Shown in pieces: positions 14,895 to 22,385 of a stretch of DNA of 64,000 nt. A model generated the notes under the pieces. It was not told the origin of the DNA. It worked only from the letters and a program-made list of their open reading frames with translations, and made no database searches. Position 1 is the first letter of the stretch. Every line of letters starts with the position of its first letter. A program made the translations under genes and the position numbers. The stretch spans positions 1-64,000 of the forward strand of contig CAZVPF010000014.1 of assembly GCA_964628195.1 (NCBI GenBank). The letters are read 5' to 3'. Source of the stretch: CAZVPF01 sp964628195. GTDB taxonomy: Bacteria; Planctomycetota; Phycisphaerae; Sedimentisphaerales; Anaerohalosphaeraceae.

Positions 14895-17258
14895 TTATTC
14901 CGTTAAAACCGACTCTTCAATGTCGTCAGAGTCCATTTGTTCCTCTTCAGGCAATTCTCCACCCAAAACAAAAGCCATATCCCTTACCAGCGGCTTTGCG
15001 TCATATTTCACCACCCAATCGAGAACCTGCTTGAAATCTCCCGTTTCCTGTTTACCGAGAAGATATATCGCCAATAGTCTTACCGCCCACTTTTCATGGC
15101 TTATGTTCTCGGAAACGGCCTGTGTAAAATCAAAATCAAGCCCTCCGGGCATATTAAGCAGCTCAGCCATGGTATAAACCCTAAGCGTCCAGTCATCTTC
15201 TCGAAGGCCCTTTAGCAGGGAATCCTTAAGAAGCTGTCTCGGCACATAGATAAACCGGTACTTTGCCTTGCCTTTCATGGATAACTGCTCACGAAGCAAT
15301 CCGCCGAAAAGATCTATAACCCTGGCCTTTTGGCCGATCGTACCCTTTGAAAGCGAATCCAGCCGCTGCATGAGAAAATCATTTGTTAACGCCACCGGTT
15401 GGCGCCGGGCCTCGGCGGTCACGGGCTCGAACCCGGGCAGCGAATTTGCTAAACCCCCGTCCTCTGTTTGTACCGGGTCAATATAAACCGTAAGCTCAAC
15501 TTTAAGGTCAGCCTGCGGATTAGATTCAAGAATGTCTCTCAACCTGCCGGTCATAACATTAAGAGGTATCGTCACATAATGTTGGGGCTTGATTATTTTG
15601 CTCGGGCGCACCTGTCTCGACACCAAACCGGGAATCTGCTTTTCGATATCCCCGCCCACAAACGCCTCGCACCGTATCAGTCCCTGCAGGATACCGTTAT
15701 CGGAAATAACCATTGGTTCCTGCGAAATATTGGTAATGACAAGCTGGGCGTCAAACTCCGAGCCGTAATAAAATTCCGTTCCGCCAAGATTTATCTTTGC
15801 CGTAAAAAGCTTTTCCGGGGTTTTGAACTCCGGGATAATCCTGTCTCCGAATTCCTGCTGAAGCTGCTGAACTATCATATCCTCGCCTGTCGTGGGGATA
15901 TATTCGGATTTGTTTTGCTCAAGCAGCTCCCGTGCCCGGATTGCCGCAGGTGTCACCGGGTCCATATCCACGGCCTTTTTAAGCAAATCGATAGCGAGCG
16001 TTTTTTCTTCTTTGCTCAGATTGACCAGAGCCTGGGCAATTGCACTGATCTGCGATTCGGTATAATCTTCCTTGATCAGCTCGGCAGCAGTTTCATACTG
16101 GCTGTTCATCGCAAGGGCGTAAGCAAGAAGCGAAACCACCTGACTGTCGTCGTCGGCACCTGTATATGCACGGTTTGCCCAGGCAAGGGCCTTGTCGGGG
16201 TTAATATCACAAAAAGAATAATACCACGCAAGACCAGCGGCAGTGGCGGGGTTCGTACTGTCTTTGGCGTCGGCATCGGCTTCCAATTTTTCAGCGGCAT
16301 TTCTGACTTCATCGATACTCTCAGCCCGGCCTGATTTTTGGGCCGCCAAAAAAGCAGCGCCATACAAAATTATATCTTTTTTCTCAGCATGGCGGTCCAT
16401 TACCTCAAGAGCCTTTACATAGTTCCTTTTTGTATGCAGGCTGTTTATCGCTATAGGAAGGTAAATATACGCAGGCAAAGGCGAATCGGGGTAACGGTAT
16501 TCAAAAACCTGCGCGGCGTATTCATAGGCCCCTGTCGCAAGGTTGTATGCCTGCAGCTTCTCGGCATAAGAGGCATAATCGAGTGCGGCCTGAATGTTGA
16601 GCCTGTTGATACCAAGCATTCTACGCAAATGCCTCATCTGCTCAAATTCCGGAAAATTCAGGTCAAGCCGCTTGGCTAACCTTCTCATAGTCGCAAAGGC
16701 AAGTTCATTGTAAGGATCGCTGTCCACCGCTGTGGTAAGATGTTGAAGCGCGGATCGGAAATCGCCTTTTTCCACTTCGAGTATTGCAAGCTGTGTGGCA
16801 ATTTCAGAAGTCAGTGCGCTGTTTTTGGCCATTGATGTTTCGAGAAGCTGACGCAGAAGAGTCTCCCTTTTTTCCCGAAGCTGCCTGGCCTCTATCAGAT
16901 ATCTCAAAGCCGAAGTTGCTATCTCAAGGTCGGCATCGGAGTCAATATACCTGTCGTAAGACATTCTTACCGGGCCTACAAACCTGCTGTTGGGAAACTG
17001 GGAAGCGAACCGCAGAACATCCGAATATATAACACCGGAATTAGGATTCAGGTCGCTGGCGGCAAAAAGAAAAACCAGTGCCTCAAGAGACACGGGGTCG
17101 TCAATTGTAATATCCTTAAAAAGGTCGTAGCCGATCCTGTGATATACAGATGCCGCAAAGGGCGAAAAATACTCCTGCTGCTCTATTGGAGTCATTCCGC
17201 AAGCGCTCAGGACTGCAAGAAATAAGACCCCATTTACAAATAACCTTTTTTTCAGCAT
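14895..17258 (-). CDS. Large TPR/HEAT-like lipoprotein of unknown function
   Basis: A 787-residue predicted lipoprotein. A signal peptide ends in lipobox LSAC (Cys20). Residues about 40-470 are alpha-helical repeats typical of tetratricopeptide domains (EKGDFRSALQHLTTAVDSDPYNELAF, EEKTLAIDLLKKAVDMDPVTPAAI). Residues about 495-620 look like a beta domain (FTAKINLGGTEFYYGSEFDAQLVITN). The C-terminus reads like HEAT-type helices (WAVRLLAIYLLGKQETG). Such proteins are found in planctomycetes; no function is established to my knowledge. A near-consensus promoter lies upstream. Confidence 0.7.
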   Translation of the reverse strand: MLKKRLFVNGVLFLAVLSACGMTPIEQQEYFSPFAASVYHRIGYDLFKDITIDDPVSLEALVFLFAASDLNPNSGVIYSDVLRFASQFPNSRFVGPVRMSYDRYIDSDADLEIATSALRYLIEARQLREKRETLLRQLLETSMAKNSALTSEIATQLAILEVEKGDFRSALQHLTTAVDSDPYNELAFATMRRLAKRLDLNFPEFEQMRHLRRMLGINRLNIQAALDYASYAEKLQAYNLATGAYEYAAQVFEYRYPDSPLPAYIYLPIAINSLHTKRNYVKALEVMDRHAEKKDIILYGAAFLAAQKSGRAESIDEVRNAAEKLEADADAKDSTNPATAAGLAWYYSFCDINPDKALAWANRAYTGADDDSQVVSLLAYALAMNSQYETAAELIKEDYTESQISAIAQALVNLSKEEKTLAIDLLKKAVDMDPVTPAAIRARELLEQNKSEYIPTTGEDMIVQQLQQEFGDRIIPEFKTPEKLFTAKINLGGTEFYYGSEFDAQLVITNISQEPMVISDNGILQGLIRCEAFVGGDIEKQIPGLVSRQVRPSKIIKPQHYVTIPLNVMTGRLRDILESNPQADLKVELTVYIDPVQTEDGGLANSLPGFEPVTAEARRQPVALTNDFLMQRLDSLSKGTIGQKARVIDLFGGLLREQLSMKGKAKYRFIYVPRQLLKDSLLKGLREDDWTLRVYTMAELLNMPGGLDFDFTQAVSENISHEKWAVRLLAIYLLGKQETGDFKQVLDWVVKYDAKPLVRDMAFVLGGELPEEEQMDSDDIEESVLTE

Positions 17259-17289
17259 TAATTAAACTCCGGTGATAAATCTTGACCAG

Positions 17290-17317
17290 ATTATACTTAT
17301 TTTATTTCGGATGTCAA
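17290..17317 (-). promoter_or_regulatory. Consensus sigma-70 promoter of the TPR lipoprotein
   Basis: On the minus strand TTGACA (17317-17312), 16-bp spacer, TATAAT (17295-17290). Both hexamers are perfect; this is the strongest promoter seen in the window. Confidence 0.85.
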
Positions 17318-17363
17318 ACAGCTTATTAATGACTTTTTGGCCAGGAATTTTAATTTATTACCG

Positions 17364-18956
17364 TCAAATCTTTTTCTTGTGCGAAAAAACCAGTGACAAA
17401 GACTCGGCACCGACAATTTTGGCGCTAATCGCATAAACACCAGCCGAAATAATAACAATAGCCGCAAGGCCCGAAATTTCATATATAATTCCTTTCGGCA
17501 ATGCAGAAAGGGCATGTTTAACAAACAATCCCGCAGAAACCATTATAAATGTACAAAAAACGGTTTTAAGGCCCTCCGAACCCGCTCCGCCGATAATATC
17601 GCTTCCCATTCTCTTTTTGAGCACAACGAGCATTACCAATACCTGGATGTACGAACTGACCGCGGTGGAAAGTGCAAGCCCCGCTGTTCCGAGCGGCCAA
17701 ATTAACAGTAAATTCAAAACGAAATTGGCACAAACCGCGATAACAGCCGTTATTGCGGGCATTTTCGAGTCATGGCTGGCATAAAAAGCGCGGGTAAGGA
17801 TTTGCTGCAGGAAAAAACCTACAATCCCCAAGGAGTAAAAAACAAGCGTAAAAGCAGTGTCAAACGTATCAGCCGGCTCGAAACGTCCCCGCTGAAAAAT
17901 AACCCTTATCAGCAGTTCCCGCACGATAACCAGACCCGCAGCGGAGGGAAACGCAACAAACAGCGCCCCTTTAAGTCCCCTGGAAATGGTCCTGCAAAGC
18001 TCCGGGAGGTCGCCCTGTGCAGCGTTCCTGCTCATTACCGGGAAAATCGCCGTGGCAAGTGAAATACCGAACACCCCCAGCGGAAGCTGGTAGAGTCTTT
18101 GAGCGTAAAACAAATGTGAAACCGCCCCTTCCCACACAGGATAATGCACCCGGCTGCCGAAAAAAGTAAAAAACTCCCCTTTCTCCGGGGAACCCGAAAG
18201 GCCAAGAGCAATGAAATCATCGAGCAAAGTATTAATCTGCGTGACGGTCAGCCCGAGTATCATCGGGGCCATGAGAATTATCACCTGCCTGAAAGCTGCG
18301 GTCCTGACATGCCAGGCGGGCCTGAGGTTCACGCCGTGCCTTTTCAGCGGCGGAAACTGGCTGAAAAGCTGGACCAGCCCGGCGATAATTACCGCAAAGG
18401 CAGTAATTATAACCTGCACAGTCGGTCCGGCCGCAAGCACCCAGCCGCTAAAACACATCGACGAGATAATAAACACATTAAGCACAACAGGCGCAAAAGC
18501 CGGCGCAGCGAAATGACCGTGACTGTTTAATATGCCTGCGATAATAGCGACAACGCAAATGAGTATCATGTAAGGAAGCATGATGCCCGCAAGGACGAGT
18601 TTCAATCTCGTCGGCTCAAGGTCGGCGAAGAAGGTGTAGTAAGAAAAAATGAAAAGCTCCCCCACAAGCACCGCCGCAGCGAGTATAACAAAAACCACGG
18701 TAACCACGGTGCAGGCAAGTTCGTCTGCACTTTTTCTGTCGGAAACTATCTGTTTACTGTAAACGGGAATAAAAGACGACGAAGCCGCCCCCTCTCCGAA
18801 AAGCCTCCTTGCAAGATTCGGTATCTTGAAGGCGACCACCCAGCCGTCCATCAGCCCGCTTGCGCCGAGAAAGTAAGCGAAGATGATATCGCGAACCATC
18901 CCAAGAACCCGGCTAAAGGCCGTCAACAACGCTATCTGTCTGAAACCCTTTATCAT
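17364..18956 (-). CDS. murJ: Lipid II flippase MurJ
   Basis: Polytopic inner-membrane protein of the MOP superfamily (530 residues, about 14 membrane helices) that flips lipid II to the outer face for peptidoglycan synthesis. Typical features are the N-terminus RQIALLTAFSRVLGMVRDI, GEGAASSSFIPVYS (TM2 loop), YAQRLYQLPLGVFGISLATAIFPVMSR and RGRFEPADT. With murD in the same window it supports a peptidoglycan wall in this organism. It is transcribed toward the TPR lipoprotein, which has its own promoter. Confidence 0.93.
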   Translation of the reverse strand: MIKGFRQIALLTAFSRVLGMVRDIIFAYFLGASGLMDGWVVAFKIPNLARRLFGEGAASSSFIPVYSKQIVSDRKSADELACTVVTVVFVILAAAVLVGELFIFSYYTFFADLEPTRLKLVLAGIMLPYMILICVVAIIAGILNSHGHFAAPAFAPVVLNVFIISSMCFSGWVLAAGPTVQVIITAFAVIIAGLVQLFSQFPPLKRHGVNLRPAWHVRTAAFRQVIILMAPMILGLTVTQINTLLDDFIALGLSGSPEKGEFFTFFGSRVHYPVWEGAVSHLFYAQRLYQLPLGVFGISLATAIFPVMSRNAAQGDLPELCRTISRGLKGALFVAFPSAAGLVIVRELLIRVIFQRGRFEPADTFDTAFTLVFYSLGIVGFFLQQILTRAFYASHDSKMPAITAVIAVCANFVLNLLLIWPLGTAGLALSTAVSSYIQVLVMLVVLKKRMGSDIIGGAGSEGLKTVFCTFIMVSAGLFVKHALSALPKGIIYEISGLAAIVIISAGVYAISAKIVGAESLSLVFSHKKKI

Positions 18957-19015
18957 AGAAGCAAATTTATATCAACACTGCGGCGGTTTTTCAAGCAATA
19001 TAGCCCGCGGCAATT

Positions 19016-19789
19016 CTACCTGCCCGTATCAGATTCAGCCGATGCAGCGGTAAGGGCATAAACCTTTACGGCACCGGCAAGCTTCAGCACCCTTGCACAC
19101 TCGTTTATAGTCGCTCTCGATGTCGCGATATCGTCTACAAGGCAAACACTCGCCCCGTCATAAGGGTGTCCCTTTCTAACGGCAAAAGCCCCTTTTACGT
19201 TTCGTTTCCGCTTCGCCGGCGACAGCGTCCACTGGCTCGAAGTGTTTCGGGTCCGCACAAGGTTTTTGTCAATCGCAGCATATTGCTTCAAGGACCTTAC
19301 AATAAGATCGGCCTGGTTGAAACCTCTTGAGATAAGCCTTTTCCAGTGCAGCGGGACCGGCACGAAATAATCGACCTCATCCCTGAACCCGCAAGCCAAA
19401 TACGCCGAGCCTATCATCTCGGACAAAACATATCCGTACTGCACAAGCGACGAATACTTAAGCCCAAGCAGCATATCCCTGAGCACCCCTCGGTACATAC
19501 CCGCACGGGCAACCGCGTCAAAGTGATATTCATCATCCCTGCAAACGGGGCACTTTGCATCAATGACGGCATAGACGCTCACTTCCCTGCCGCATGCCGG
19601 GCACGCGTGCGGGGTTATGCACTCGCCGAGTCTGCGCCAGCAGGAATCGCAAAGGTGCTTTTCAGTGGAAAAACTCCTCTGCCCGCAAAGCGGACATAAA
19701 CTCGGCCAGAGCAGGTACTGCCCCTGAGCGGCAAGGTCCCTGATATATCCGTAAAAATGCGATAGTAAAGTTGACCCTATGTTTGCCAT
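19016..19789 (-). CDS. ComF family phosphoribosyltransferase-like protein
   Basis: ComF/GntX relative of about 257 residues. N-terminal zinc-ribbon cysteines CPLCGQ, CDSCWRR, CPACGRE and CPVCRDDEY precede FVPVPLHWKRLISRGFNQADLI and the PRPP-loop equivalent VCLVDDIATSRATI. In Gram-positive and Gram-negative competence systems ComF relatives help DNA uptake; the function outside competence is unclear. I prefer the start at 19789 (MANIGSTLL). An upstream ATG at 19855 would lie inside the terminator of the neighbouring gene. Confidence 0.85.
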   Translation of the reverse strand: MANIGSTLLSHFYGYIRDLAAQGQYLLWPSLCPLCGQRSFSTEKHLCDSCWRRLGECITPHACPACGREVSVYAVIDAKCPVCRDDEYHFDAVARAGMYRGVLRDMLLGLKYSSLVQYGYVLSEMIGSAYLACGFRDEVDYFVPVPLHWKRLISRGFNQADLIVRSLKQYAAIDKNLVRTRNTSSQWTLSPAKRKRNVKGAFAVRKGHPYDGASVCLVDDIATSRATINECARVLKLAGAVKVYALTAASAESDTGR

Positions 19790-19839
19790 GCCAGGATTAT
19801 AACCGTCCCTTACGATAAGCACTAACAAAAACCGCGCAT

Positions 19840-19873
19840 AAAAAAGGGGCGGCACTGAACAATCCGCCCCTTA
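19840..19873 (-). terminator. Intrinsic terminator after the PEP-CTERM gene
   Basis: On the minus strand AAGGGGCGG pairs with CCGCCCCTT around an 11-nt loop, followed by TTTT. It lies 25 bp after the PEP-CTERM stop and ends that transcript as a single-gene unit. Confidence 0.9.
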
Positions 19874-19897
19874 AAGAAACAATGCTGTTTCACACTG

Positions 19898-20902
19898 TTA
19901 CGCTTTCCTGCGACGAACAAGAACCGCGCCTATACCGATAATCGCCAAAGTTGCAGGTTCCGGAACCACTACCGCAATTCCCGTAACGCCAAAGCCGCCG
20001 TCAGCCTGGTAGTAAGCACCGTCATCTGCGCTGACATCGCCCACAGAATCAATGAAAGAGTGCCAGTTGTTTGTTAAAGCCCCGACGCTCAGCTTCTCAT
20101 AGTTCATTCCATCCCCCGCCGTGCCGTTCCACATAGCGGTAAACGAGCTTAGCCCATTGCCGTTAAAGATAACGTTGCCGGCATCATCAATGTCAATGTC
20201 ATAAGCAGTCGCTTCAAGGTCCGAAAGCTTTGTACCGTCCAGGTAAGTAAGATTACCGGCCCCAATAGAATTCTGCACATCGGCGCCGTCCCACTTGTAA
20301 AGCGTAAGTTCGGTTGCCCCATAGCCTGACGCGTAATAGAGGTTGCCGGAGGTGTCAAACGCAAGACCTGCCGAAGTTCCGTTCATCTCGATTATCTTGT
20401 CATGGTTATCACTACCCGTGCTGTCAAGGGCCCACACGCAGGTTGGGTCTTGCCAATTCGTGCTGTTGGTGGCAGTTACAAAAGGCGTCGAGTTATAAAA
20501 CTCAAGGTCGAAGTTGCCCGCAAGAGCAGCCTTTTGTGTCCATGTTCCGGTTGCGTAATCGACCTGGTAAATACGGTCATCTGTGTTGCCCATAACAGTA
20601 AAACCGACCCATGCGGAGCTGCCCGAAGGGTCCTGCCTTACAAAACTGTTGTATGCGGAATATCCGCTGGGCATGCCGAGATCGGTTGAAGTTCCGCCGG
20701 GGATGTCGAACACCTTTAAGCTGCCTCCGGCCCAGCCAACGATCTGATCGCCGACCAGGTCGAAGCCGCCAAAAGCATAGTCGGTCAGAATATCGTAAGC
20801 GGCTTTTCCCTCAACCGGTGCAACAATGCTCGAAGCAGCGAGGCACAAACCGCATGACATGACCATAATCGAAACAATAACAGTTAACCTTTTCATCTTC
20901 AT
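19898..20902 (-). CDS. Exported PEP-CTERM protein, predicted beta-propeller, downstream of B12 riboswitch
   Basis: A 334-residue secreted protein. A signal peptide (LTVIVSIMVMSCGLCLAASS) and C-terminal PEP-CTERM signal (VPEPATLAIIGIGAVLVRRRKA) predict export and exosortase processing at the cell surface. The body is built of recurring short strand units: SLKVFDIPGG, RIYQVDYATGTW, VWALDSTG, GLAFDTSGNLYYASG, LYKWDG, FTAMWNGTAG. These resemble six- or seven-bladed beta-propeller blades. A cobalamin riboswitch with terminator faces this gene about 230 bp upstream. No homolog is recognised with certainty. A role in cobalamin binding, by analogy with BtuG, is a hypothesis. The start at 20902 overlaps the stop of an 18-codon leader ORF as ATGA. 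Confidence 0.85.
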   Translation of the reverse strand: MKMKRLTVIVSIMVMSCGLCLAASSIVAPVEGKAAYDILTDYAFGGFDLVGDQIVGWAGGSLKVFDIPGGTSTDLGMPSGYSAYNSFVRQDPSGSSAWVGFTVMGNTDDRIYQVDYATGTWTQKAALAGNFDLEFYNSTPFVTATNSTNWQDPTCVWALDSTGSDNHDKIIEMNGTSAGLAFDTSGNLYYASGYGATELTLYKWDGADVQNSIGAGNLTYLDGTKLSDLEATAYDIDIDDAGNVIFNGNGLSSFTAMWNGTAGDGMNYEKLSVGALTNNWHSFIDSVGDVSADDGAYYQADGGFGVTGIAVVVPEPATLAIIGIGAVLVRRRKA

Positions 20903-20955
20903 CTTCCTTTCAACAAAACAATGTAAATTATTTTTTCAAATACCCATTCGGCCAT
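20899..20955 (-). CDS. Candidate 18-residue leader peptide
   Basis: ATG at 20955 opens MAEWVFEKIIYIVLLKGR, whose TGA overlaps the PEP-CTERM start codon (ATGA). Such overlap is typical of translational coupling. There is no clear Shine-Dalgarno before it, so this may be chance. Confidence 0.25.
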   Translation of the reverse strand: MAEWVFEKIIYIVLLKGR

Positions 20956-20961
20956 GATCGC

Positions 20962-20989
20962 CGCGATCGAGGCAGATGTTACGATCGCG
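20962..20989. repeat. Inverted repeat in PEP-CTERM leader
   Basis: CGCGATCG (20962-20969) and CGATCGCG (20982-20989) form an 8-bp stem with a 12-nt loop. A second hairpin, GGCTC/GAGCC, lies at 21005-21018. Both are in the untranslated stretch between the riboswitch terminator and the gene. Confidence 0.5.
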
Positions 20990-21067
20990 ACGACAACCGG
21001 CCGCGGCTCAGTCGAGCCTGTGTGGAAATGGATATTAACTTCCAAATCGTTAAATCCCTCAGGAATC

Positions 21068-21089
21068 AATTAACAGATACCTGTTAATT
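21068..21089. promoter_or_regulatory. Operator-like inverted repeat
   Basis: AATTAACAG (21068-21076) and CTGTTAATT (21081-21089) are perfect reverse complements around ATAC. The symmetry and AT-richness suit a dimeric regulator site. It lies between the riboswitch terminator and the PEP-CTERM gene. Confidence 0.45.
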
Positions 21090-21135
21090 ACGCGCCCCTG
21101 CCGTATTTGCCCGGGGTGAATTTATCAAAAGGCAA

Positions 21136-21172
21136 TAAAAAAAGCCCTCATCCCGCGAAGGAATGAAGGCTT
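21136..21172 (-). terminator. Riboswitch-associated intrinsic terminator
   Basis: On the minus strand AGCCTTCATTCC pairs with GGGATGAGGGCT (two G-U pairs) around a 5-nt loop, followed by seven T. It lies about 110 nt after the B12 aptamer, where the expression platform is expected. Confidence 0.88.
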
Positions 21173-21282
21173 GTTATTTACACTATCCGCATGGTCCGGC
21201 AAGGCCGGTGAAACGTCTTGTCAGAAAACTGCTTGCATGCGGTTAATGCTGGTTCCATCTCGCGAGAACTCGACATTATCCA

Positions 21283-21445
21283 CAACCCGTGGCAGGTATT
21301 CTGACTTACGTTCTACTTTTCGACTCCTTCCCGTCCCGAAAGACAGTGGCAAAATGCCGAAAAGATTAAAGGCTTATGGCCAATGCGAACGCTTACAGCG
21401 GCGCGACCGTCGCGGATTTTCACCGCGTTCCCTAACCTGAGGTTG
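21283..21445 (-). ncRNA. Cobalamin (B12) riboswitch
   Basis: Read on the minus strand, the RNA has the conserved blocks of the cobalamin aptamer in order: AGGGAACGCGGTGAAAATCC, GACGGTCGCGCCGCTGTAA, GCCACTGTC and the B12 box AAGTCAGAATACCTGCC. P1 is formed by CAACC (21445-21441) with GGTTG (21287-21283). Binding of adenosyl- or related cobalamin is established for this RNA family. The downstream terminator predicts OFF control by B12. The next gene in this direction is the PEP-CTERM protein. Confidence 0.93.
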
Positions 21446-21539
21446 ATATTCATATATAAAAGATCAATTCAGGAGTTTTACCATGCCCGCACATTCAAAG
21501 CAAGCTCAAAATATATCAAAATCCTGCTAAATCAAATAG

Positions 21540-22292
21540 CTATCCTGCCAATTGAATGACATTGTATTCGATAAGCAGCCAGAAAGCAGCGGCAATGCCG
21601 GCAATGACAATAATAAACGAAACAAGCGAAGCGGCGAAAAGAAGCCCAAACCGCCTGCCCTGGCGCTTCATCATAGTCTCAAATTTCTCGTTCCTCTCAT
21701 TGAGCGCGGCATTTATCTTTTCGAGGCTCTGAGTCTGGGCACCGGAATTTTTATCCAGCGACTCCATTTTGCTTCCCAGCGTATCGAAGCTTCCTGCCAT
21801 TTTCTCGCCGGTGTTTACCGACTGGGACAGCTTCTCGGCCATCTGGTCCAGCCGTTCAGTCTGCCTTGCCGCCTCGTTAGGTATCCGCTCGATTGCCTCT
21901 GTGAACTGCTCATTCTTAATCTGCGAGGTCTTGACCTGCTCGATGAGCTCCTTAACCAGCGTGTGCTGGCTTTTCATCGTCTCGGGCATAGTCTCCATAA
22001 GCCTGGGCAGTTTCGCAAGGGAGTCCATGAGCCTGTCGTTCTGATCGGCCTGCTTGGCAAGGTGGGTGTTAATTCCGTCCAGCTTGTCGATAAGCCTGTT
22101 GAAGCCCTCGTTGAGCCTTTCGAAGTTCTCCTGCCTTGACATCTCCTGCTTCTTCTCGGCAAGTGCCTTTTCAAGCTTAGCGGACTTGTCTTTGCCCCAC
22201 CCCTCGCCTTTTTCCGGGCGCAGAGGCTCGGTTTGAGTCTTTTCGCCCGATTTTTTTCTCGTTATCCTCGACCAGAGACCTTTAATGGCCAT
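21540..22292 (-). CDS. Coiled-coil protein with C-terminal membrane anchor
   Basis: Unrecognised 250-residue protein. A basic N-terminus (MAIKGLWSRITRKKSGEK) is followed by a long charged coiled coil at about residues 35-210 (ENFERLNEGFNRLIDKLDGINTHLAKQ, AARQTERLDQMAEKLSQS). A single membrane helix lies near the C-terminus (LLFAASLVSFIIVIAGIAAAFWLL). Topology suggests a tail-anchored cytoplasmic rod. The start is the ATG at 22292 with AGGAG five bases upstream. It follows rpoD on the same strand after about 95 bp and could be a distal member of the dnaG-rpoD transcript. Confidence 0.7.
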   Translation of the reverse strand: MAIKGLWSRITRKKSGEKTQTEPLRPEKGEGWGKDKSAKLEKALAEKKQEMSRQENFERLNEGFNRLIDKLDGINTHLAKQADQNDRLMDSLAKLPRLMETMPETMKSQHTLVKELIEQVKTSQIKNEQFTEAIERIPNEAARQTERLDQMAEKLSQSVNTGEKMAGSFDTLGSKMESLDKNSGAQTQSLEKINAALNERNEKFETMMKRQGRRFGLLFAASLVSFIIVIAGIAAAFWLLIEYNVIQLAG

Positions 22293-22385
22293 CACGACTC
22301 CTTTCATCATTAAACAAAATCCACTGCCTGATGATAAACAGGAGAAGATGAATAATCAAGGGAAAAAATGGGCCACTGGCCGAAG

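Larger units (their letters stand above)
20956..21539. other. Regulatory intergenic region (riboswitch, terminator, operator-like repeats)
   Basis: About 580 bp hold no protein gene larger than the small leader ORF. They contain the cobalamin riboswitch (21283-21445), a 7-bp hairpin (CCGCATG at 21187-21193 with CATGCGG at 21236-21242), an intrinsic terminator (21136-21172), a 9-bp-arm inverted repeat (21068-21089) and two further hairpins nearer the PEP-CTERM gene. Confidence 0.8.
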
